From Acetobacteraceae bacterium (GTDB lineage: Bacteria > Pseudomonadota > Alphaproteobacteria > Acetobacterales > Acetobacteraceae), in NCBI GenBank assembly GCA_027311485.1, contig DAICYU010000080.1, forward strand, positions 1-11,411: 11,411 nucleotides of DNA. The letters are read 5' to 3'. Of this stretch, positions 6,691 through 11,411 are shown piece by piece (within the stretch, counting starts at the first letter, position 1; every line of letters begins with the position of its first letter). The notes beneath the pieces were generated by a model. It saw nothing but the letters and a program-made list of their open reading frames with translations, searched no databases and was not told where the DNA came from. The position numbers and the translations under genes are program-made.

Positions 6691-8279
6691 GCACGAACCT
6701 GATCCAGCCTGACCTTGGGGCGCCGCTGGTCCGGGCGGAACGCCCGATGTTCGAGGGCGCCGACTGGGATTTCCGCACCATCCAGCGCTGTCACGACGAA
6801 TGCGAGAAGATCGCGATCGGTGAGTTGGGGCTGGATGTCTACACCAACCAGATCGAGGTCATCGGCACCGAGCAGATGCTGGATGCCTATTCCTCGATCG
6901 GCATGCCGCTGTTTTACAAGCATTGGTCGTTCGGCAAGCACTTCTCCCGCAATGAGGCGCTGTATCGCGCGGGCATGCAGGGGTTGGCGTACGAGATCGT
7001 CATCAACTCGAACCCGTGTATCAGCTACATCATGGAGGAAAACACCGCCACGATGCAGACGCTGGTGATCGCGCACGCGGCGTTCGGGCACAATCACTTC
7101 TTCAAGAATAACTATTTGTTCCAGCAATGGACGGACGCCAACGGCATCCTGGACTACCTGGAATTCGCCCGTGACTACATCATGCAGTGCGAACAGCGCT
7201 ACGGTGAGGTTGCCGTCGAACGCCTGCTGGACGCCGCCCACGCGCTGATGAATCAGGCGGTGCACAAATACCCCCAAAAACGCGCCACCGATCTGCGGAT
7301 GGAGGAAAAGCGGGAGCGGGAACGCCGCGAGCACGACGAGCAGGTGTTCAACGATCTGTGGCGCACCGTGCCGGGCAAGGGCAATGCGCGGACCGACCCC
7401 ACCGCCGTGGAACGCCGGCGCGCGCTGCTGCAGCTGCCGCAGGAAAACATTCTGTATTTCCTGGAGAAGACGGCGCCGCGGTTGGCGCCCTGGCAGCGCG
7501 AGGTGCTCCGCATCGTGCGGATCATCGCGCAGTATTTCTACCCGCAGTCGCAGACCAAGGTGATGAACGAAGGCTGCGCCACCTATGTGCACTATCGGAT
7601 CATGAACCGGCTTCACGAGAAGGGGCTGCTGACCGACGGCGCCATGGTGGAGTTCCTGAAATCCCACACCAACGTGGTGTTCCAGCCGGAATTCGACGAT
7701 CCCCGCTACTCCGGCCTGAACCCCTACGCCCTCGGCTTCGCCATGATGCAGGATATCGAGCGGATCTGCACCGTGCCGACGGCCGAGGACCAGCAATGGT
7801 TCCCCCACATCGCCGGCAGCGGCGACCCGATGGCAGTACTGCGGGATGTATGGGCGAACTATCGCGATGAAAGTTTCATCCTGCAGTATCTCAGCCCGAA
7901 ACTGGTGCGGCATTTTGGCCTGTTCCACGTCATGGACGACTCGAACGAGCCAAATCTGCGGGTCGAGGCGATCCACGATGAGCGCGGCTACCGCAAGATC
8001 AAGCAGGCCCTAGCGAAGCAGTACGACATCTCCTGGACGTCACCGGACATCCAGGTGGTGGATGTGAACCTGGCCGGCGACCGCAAGTTGATCCTGCATC
8101 ACCGCGCGCTGAACCGGATCCTGCTGGATGAACGGGACACAAGGATGGTGCTGCAGCACCTGGCGGATCTGTGGGGCTACGATGTCCTGATGAAGGAGAT
8201 CGAGCCTGGCACCGATGCGGTGCTGAAGGAGCACGCGGCGTCGCCGCGCCCGGGTATCGTGCAGATCGAGCCGACATAA
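6687..8279 (+). CDS. spoVR: SpoVR/YcgB family protein
   Basis: The product has 530 residues, near the roughly 510 of E. coli YcgB. SpoVR was named for a spore-cortex phenotype in Bacillus subtilis but is widespread in bacteria that do not sporulate; its activity is unknown. Family blocks are DWDFRTIQRCHDECEKIA (26-43), VYTNQIEVIGTEQMLDAY (51-68), HWSFGKHF (79-86), MEENTATM (116-123), AHAAFGHNHFFKNN (129-142), NEGCATYVHYRIMNRLHEKG (294-313) and NPYALGFAMMQDIERI (345-360). The clustered His (130, 135, 137) followed later by NEGxAxY (Glu295) look like a possible metal site, which is my inference. Residues 205-218 are a highly charged helix. Its ATG overlaps the yeaH stop by ATGA, so it is coupled to yeaH. 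It is the last gene of the operon, with a likely terminator downstream. Confidence 0.96.
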   Translation: MSTNLIQPDLGAPLVRAERPMFEGADWDFRTIQRCHDECEKIAIGELGLDVYTNQIEVIGTEQMLDAYSSIGMPLFYKHWSFGKHFSRNEALYRAGMQGLAYEIVINSNPCISYIMEENTATMQTLVIAHAAFGHNHFFKNNYLFQQWTDANGILDYLEFARDYIMQCEQRYGEVAVERLLDAAHALMNQAVHKYPQKRATDLRMEEKRERERREHDEQVFNDLWRTVPGKGNARTDPTAVERRRALLQLPQENILYFLEKTAPRLAPWQREVLRIVRIIAQYFYPQSQTKVMNEGCATYVHYRIMNRLHEKGLLTDGAMVEFLKSHTNVVFQPEFDDPRYSGLNPYALGFAMMQDIERICTVPTAEDQQWFPHIAGSGDPMAVLRDVWANYRDESFILQYLSPKLVRHFGLFHVMDDSNEPNLRVEAIHDERGYRKIKQALAKQYDISWTSPDIQVVDVNLAGDRKLILHHRALNRILLDERDTRMVLQHLADLWGYDVLMKEIEPGTDAVLKEHAASPRPGIVQIEPT

Positions 8280-8357
8280 ACCTTCCTGCGGCTTCGGCGC
8301 CGGGCCGGTGGGACGCAGGGTGGCGATGCCCGCCGCCCGTTGCGCGCCGGCCGCGCG

Positions 8358-8374
8358 GCAGGCCCCTGCTTTTT
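8358..8374 (+). terminator. Probable Rho-independent terminator after spoVR
   Basis: GCAG (8358-8361), loop GCCC, CTGC (8366-8369) are followed at once by TTTTT (8370-8374). The stem is short, but another GC-rich hairpin (8342-8356) sits just upstream. It lies 79 bases after the spoVR stop and fits the end of the prkA-yeaH-spoVR transcript. Confidence 0.45.
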
Positions 8375-8460
8375 CGACAGCACCCGTGGACGCCCCTCGC
8401 ACTGCGGCGAACGGCCTTCGTTCAGGCGTCCGCCGGCCGCATTGCCGCGCCGGCCGATCC

Positions 8461-8474
8461 GGACTAGTTTGTCC
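8461..8474. repeat. Inverted repeat GGAC-N6-GTCC upstream of the oxidoreductase operon
   Basis: GGACTAGTTTGTCC has 4-base outer arms and one further inner A-T pair. It lies about 100 bases before the TTG start, a plausible operator or promoter position. It may be chance. Confidence 0.25.
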
Positions 8475-8495
8475 ATTGACGAGGCAAAGCGCGTT

Positions 8496-8509
8496 AAGGC
8501 ACATGCCTC
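8496..8509. repeat. Near-palindrome AAGGCACATGCCTC (possible operator)
   Basis: AGGCA/TGCCT arms flank CA. It matches the perfect palindrome at 2623-2636 at 12 of 14 positions. The preceding GAGGCA (8481-8486) also pairs with TGCCTC (8504-8509), giving nested dyads. Its position 62 bases before the TTG start fits a regulator binding site for the operon. Confidence 0.4.
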
Positions 8510-8555
8510 GATCACAAAGCGAAAAGATACCGCAAGGTGCCCTGGCTGACCGACG

Positions 8556-8563
8556 AAGGGGAG
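8556..8563 (+). promoter_or_regulatory. Strong ribosome binding site that decides a TTG start
   Basis: AAGGGGAG ends 7 bases before TTG 8571. The upstream in-frame codons offer no better start, and the first in-frame ATG falls inside the conserved N-terminal Fe-S domain (after the CxxxC motif). Confidence 0.75.
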
Positions 8564-8570
8564 TAAACGC

Positions 8571-10358
8571 TTGCTGCCAACGGATATCAGTAATCCGAAC
8601 TACTTCCACAAAGTAGTCGATTGCCAGTGGGCGTGTCCCGCCCATACACCGGTTCCAGAATACATCCGGATGATCGCCGCGGAGCGATACGCCGACGCCT
8701 ATATGGTGAACTGGAATTCCAACGTTTTTCCCGGCATCCTCGGCCGCACCTGCGACCGCCCGTGCGAACCCGCCTGCCGCCGCGGCCGGGTGGAGGAAGA
8801 GCCGGTTGCCATCTGCCGCCTGAAGCGAGTCGCCGCCGACTACAAGGGAGACGTCAGCGGCCGCATGCCGGCGCCGCCCACGGAACGCAACGGCAAGCGC
8901 ATCGCGCTGGTCGGCGCCGGACCTGCCTCGATGACCGTGGTGCGAGACCTGGCGCCGCTTGGCTATGAATGCGTCGTCTATGACGGCGAAAGCCGAGCGG
9001 GCGGGATGATCCGGAGCCAGATTCCGAAATTCCGCTTGCCTGAGGAAGTGATCGACGAGGAGGTCGGCTACATCACCGCCCTCGGGCCGGAGATGCGACT
9101 GGGCCAGCGGGTGGACAGCCTGAAGGCGCTGCTGGATGAGGGCTATGACGCGGTGTTCGTCGGCTCCGGCGCGCCGAAGGGACGCGACCTGAATATCCCG
9201 GGACGGCAGGAAGCCGCGGCGAATATCCATATCGGCATCGACTGGCTGGCCAACGTGTCCTTTGGCCACGTCAAGACGATCGGCCGCCGCGTGATCGTGC
9301 TGGGCGGCGGCAACACGGCGATGGATTGCTGCCGGTCGTCCCGCCGGCTGGGCGGCGACGACGTGAAAGTGATCGTCCGCTCGGGCTTCGAGGAGATGAA
9401 GGCATCTCCGTGGGAAAAGGAGGATGCGCTTCATGAGGACATCCCGATCCTGAACTACCTGGTGCCGAAGGAATTCAAGCACCACAACGGCCAGCTGTAC
9501 GGCATGACCTTCGAGAAGGTGAAGGCCGAGTATGATGCGCGCGGCCGCCGCAAACTGGTACCGACCGGCGAACCGGATGCGTTCTTCGAGTGCGACGACG
9601 TGCTGGTCGCGGTCGGGCAGGAAAACGCCTTCCCGTGGATCGAGCGCGATATCGGCCTGCAGTTCAATGAGTGGACCATGCCGGTGGTCGATGAAACCAC
9701 CTTCCAGTCCACCAACCCTCGCGTCTTCTTCGGCGGCGACTCGGCGTTCGGGCCGAAGAACATCATCTGGGCCGTCGCGCACGGGCATCAGGCGGCGATC
9801 TCGATCCACCAGTTCTGCCAAGGCGCGGATGTGGCGGACCGGCCGCCGCCGATGGTGACTCTGGCCAGCCAGAAGATGGGCATCCATGAGTGGAGCTACG
9901 ACAACGGCATCTCCCTGGATCTGCGCTTCAAGGTGCCGCACCGCGACAAGCTGGCGGCGCTGAACGACATCCGCGCCGAGGTTGAGCTGGGCTTCGATCC
10001 CGTCCTGGCCTACGCCGAGGCGGAGCGGTGCCTGAACTGCGACGTGCAGACGGTCTTCACCGACAAGCTGTGCATCGAATGCGACGCCTGCGTGGATATC
10101 TGCCCGGTCGATTGCCTGACCTTCACCGCGAACGGTGAGGAAGCCGAACTGCGGACGCGGTTGAGCGCCCCGGCGCGGAATCCGGATCAGGCATTGTATG
10201 TATCGGGGGCACTGAAAACCGGCCGGATCATGGCCAAGGACGAGGATGTGTGCCTGCATTGCGGGCTGTGTGCCGAACGCTGCCCGACCGGCGCGTGGGA
10301 CATGCAACGCTTCCTGATCGATGTGGCGCAAGCGGGGAACGCATGCTGCAGCAAGTAG
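8571..10358 (+). CDS. GltD-like FAD/NAD(P)H oxidoreductase fused to a C-terminal 2[4Fe-4S] ferredoxin domain
   Basis: The 595-residue protein starts at TTG. Residues 1-100 form the N-terminal Fe-S domain of the glutamate synthase small-subunit family (Cys18, Cys22, Cys61, Cys65, Cys69, Cys82). An FAD Rossmann fold follows with VGAGPASMT (114-122), in which Ser120 replaces the third Gly of the usual GxGxxG. The NAD(P)H site is VLGGGNTAMDCC (243-254) and the closing FAD motif is FFGGDSAFGPKNII (386-399). The C-terminus carries CIECDACVDICPVDC (501-515) and CLHCGLCAERCP (561-572), two CxxCxxCxxxC clusters of the bacterial ferredoxin type, plus CLNC at 487-490. It overlaps the 2-oxoacid oxidoreductase alpha gene by 16 bases. 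The layout suggests that it passes electrons between the oxidoreductase and NAD(P)H through its own ferredoxin domain; direction and cofactor (NADH or NADPH) are not shown. The membership of the family is clear, the physiological role is inferred. Confidence 0.9.
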   Translation: MLPTDISNPNYFHKVVDCQWACPAHTPVPEYIRMIAAERYADAYMVNWNSNVFPGILGRTCDRPCEPACRRGRVEEEPVAICRLKRVAADYKGDVSGRMPAPPTERNGKRIALVGAGPASMTVVRDLAPLGYECVVYDGESRAGGMIRSQIPKFRLPEEVIDEEVGYITALGPEMRLGQRVDSLKALLDEGYDAVFVGSGAPKGRDLNIPGRQEAAANIHIGIDWLANVSFGHVKTIGRRVIVLGGGNTAMDCCRSSRRLGGDDVKVIVRSGFEEMKASPWEKEDALHEDIPILNYLVPKEFKHHNGQLYGMTFEKVKAEYDARGRRKLVPTGEPDAFFECDDVLVAVGQENAFPWIERDIGLQFNEWTMPVVDETTFQSTNPRVFFGGDSAFGPKNIIWAVAHGHQAAISIHQFCQGADVADRPPPMVTLASQKMGIHEWSYDNGISLDLRFKVPHRDKLAALNDIRAEVELGFDPVLAYAEAERCLNCDVQTVFTDKLCIECDACVDICPVDCLTFTANGEEAELRTRLSAPARNPDQALYVSGALKTGRIMAKDEDVCLHCGLCAERCPTGAWDMQRFLIDVAQAGNACCSK

Positions 10359-11411
10359 AACGGGTCAAAGGGATCGAGCGGACCAACGACTTCGTCGTCA
10401 AGTTCGCCAACGTCAACGGATCGGGTTCGGCCAGTGCCAACGCGCTGTTCGCGAAATCCGTGCTGCGGATGGGGATCGCGGCAACGCCGCGCAACATCTT
10501 CCCGTCCAACATCCAGGGCCTGCCGACCTGGTATGAGGTGCGGATCTCGGAAGCCGGCCACCTGGCGGCGCGCGGTGGCGGCGCCGACCTGATGGTGGCG
10601 ATGAACCCGCAGACCTGGGACAAGGACGTCAGGTCCATCGAGCCGGGCGGCTACCTGTTCTACGACAGCACCCGCACCATCCCGGCCGACCGGTTCCGCG
10701 ACGATATCGTGGTGATCGGCGTGCCGCTGACCGAGATGGTCAACAAAGCCTATACTGATACGCGGCAGCGGCAGCTGTTCAAGAACATTGTCGGCCTCGG
10801 CGCACTGGCGGCGCTGCTGGACATGGACCCGGCGGTGATCGAGCAGCTGCTGGCCGAACAGTTCAAGGGACGCGACAAGCTCATCGCCGCCAACGTGCAG
10901 GCGCTGCACATGGGGCTGGACTGGGCGAAGCAGAACCTGGAGTGCCCGATCGGCCTGAAGCTGCGCAAGGCCGACAGTGTCGGTGACCGCATCTTCATCG
11001 ACGGCAACAGCGCCGCGGCCTTGGGCGCCGTGTATGGCGGCGCCACGGTGTGCGCCTGGTACCCGATCACGCCGTCCTCCTCCCTGGCCGAGGCCTTCAC
11101 CCGCTACTGCAACCGGATGCGGGTGGACAAGGCGACCGGCAAGAGCAACTTCGCCATCGTGCAGGCCGAGGATGAGCTGGCCTCGATCGGCATGGTGATC
11201 GGCGCCGCCTGGAACGGCGCGCGGGCGTTCACCGCGACCTCCGGCCCCGGCATTTCGCTGATGCAGGAGTTCCTGGGGCTGGCCTATTTCGCCGAGATCC
11301 CGGCGGTGATCTTCGACGTGCAGCGCGCCGGGCCGTCGACCGGCATGCCGACGCGTACGCAGCAGACCGACATCCTGGCCTGCGCCTATGCCTCCCACGG
11401 CGATACCAAGC
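10343..11411 (+). CDS. korA: 2-oxoacid:acceptor oxidoreductase, fused gamma-alpha subunit (partial)
   Basis: Open from ATG 10343 to the window end (356 codons seen; the C-terminus is missing). The family oxidatively decarboxylates a 2-oxoacid (2-oxoglutarate, pyruvate or similar) to acyl-CoA and reduces ferredoxin. Residues about 18-200 are the gamma domain (FANVNGSGSASANALFAK at 21-38). The alpha/pyrimidine-binding domain follows, with WYPITPSSSLAEAF (239-252), VQAEDELASIGMVIGAAW (273-290), TATSGPGISLM (297-307) and RAGPSTGMPTRTQQTD (328-343). A gamma-alpha fusion is the usual form of the two-subunit KorA type; the thiamine-diphosphate beta subunit (KorB) would follow outside the window. GGGG (10334-10337) lies 5 bases before the ATG, and the 16-base overlap with the preceding flavoprotein implies cotranslation. 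The substrate cannot be told from the visible part, so the symbol is by family only. Confidence 0.9.
   Translation, partial: MLQQVERVKGIERTNDFVVKFANVNGSGSASANALFAKSVLRMGIAATPRNIFPSNIQGLPTWYEVRISEAGHLAARGGGADLMVAMNPQTWDKDVRSIEPGGYLFYDSTRTIPADRFRDDIVVIGVPLTEMVNKAYTDTRQRQLFKNIVGLGALAALLDMDPAVIEQLLAEQFKGRDKLIAANVQALHMGLDWAKQNLECPIGLKLRKADSVGDRIFIDGNSAAALGAVYGGATVCAWYPITPSSSLAEAFTRYCNRMRVDKATGKSNFAIVQAEDELASIGMVIGAAWNGARAFTATSGPGISLMQEFLGLAYFAEIPAVIFDVQRAGPSTGMPTRTQQTDILACAYASHGDTK

Larger units (their letters stand above)
8280..8570. other. Intergenic region between spoVR and the oxidoreductase operon
   Basis: These 291 bases contain no credible gene. The left part holds GC-rich hairpins (GCGCG at 8342-8346 pairing with CGCGC at 8352-8356) and the terminator at 8358-8374. 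The right part is more AT-rich and holds inverted repeats at 8461-8474, 8481-8509 and 8496-8509. These lie where the promoter of the downstream operon should be. TTGACG at 8476-8481 could be a -35 box but no good -10 box follows at 17 bases. Confidence 0.6.

Noticed and set aside
6630..7976. A 448-codon minus-strand open frame opposite spoVR
   Set aside because: Shadow of spoVR with no domain and biased composition; the plus-strand SpoVR motifs are unmistakable.
8040..10331. A 763-codon open frame on the minus strand opposite the FAD/ferredoxin gene
   Set aside because: It is antisense to a clear conserved protein. Long antisense frames arise because GC-rich third positions remove stops. Its product is rich in His, Arg, Gln and Val with no recognisable domain.
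10187..11398. A 403-codon minus-strand open frame opposite korA
   Set aside because: Shadow frame; the plus-strand frame carries the gamma and alpha domain motifs without a break.

Overview
The window is GC-rich DNA that reads as an alphaproteobacterium, most likely Rhodospirillales and possibly Acetobacteraceae. That placement rests on GC-rich third codon positions and protein flavour only; no rRNA or other marker gene is present. Almost all of it is coding, on both strands, with tight ATGA stop/start overlaps. No mobile element, tRNA, rRNA or CRISPR array was seen.

Left block (1-2433). Three minus-strand genes form a compact unit: an ECF-type sigma factor, folP (dihydropteroate synthase) and the start of glmM (phosphoglucosamine mutase, cut by the window edge). 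Sigma stop/folP start and folP stop/glmM start each overlap by the four bases ATGA, so the three are probably cotranscribed and translationally coupled. Diverging from the sigma gene is a small zf-HC2 (zinc-finger) protein, the usual type of soluble anti-sigma partner. It probably starts at an ATT codon behind a good ribosome binding site. The sigma factor carries an unusual C-terminal extension of about 75 residues.

Non-coding stretch (2434-3389). Nearly 1 kb has no convincing gene. It contains several perfect short palindromes, hairpins and an AT-rich patch, and may hold the control region of the next operon.

Central block (3390-8279). prkA (yeaG), yeaH and spoVR (ycgB) lie in the same direction and in the order known from many proteobacteria. 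They encode a AAA+/kinase-like protein, a von Willebrand A-like metal-binding protein and a SpoVR-family protein. The set is linked to starvation and stress responses, but its biochemistry is poorly defined. A probable terminator lies about 80 bases after spoVR.

Right block (8571-11411). A TTG-started flavoprotein carries an N-terminal Fe-S domain, a GltD-like FAD/NAD(P)H core and a C-terminal 2[4Fe-4S] ferredoxin domain. It overlaps by 16 bases a gamma-alpha fused subunit of a 2-oxoacid:acceptor oxidoreductase, which runs off the window. Together they look like a 2-oxoacid oxidoreductase with a built-in ferredoxin and NAD(P)H-handling module; the thiamine-diphosphate beta subunit is expected just beyond the window. 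A 14-base palindrome upstream of this operon closely matches one in the intergenic stretch before prkA, hinting at a shared regulator.
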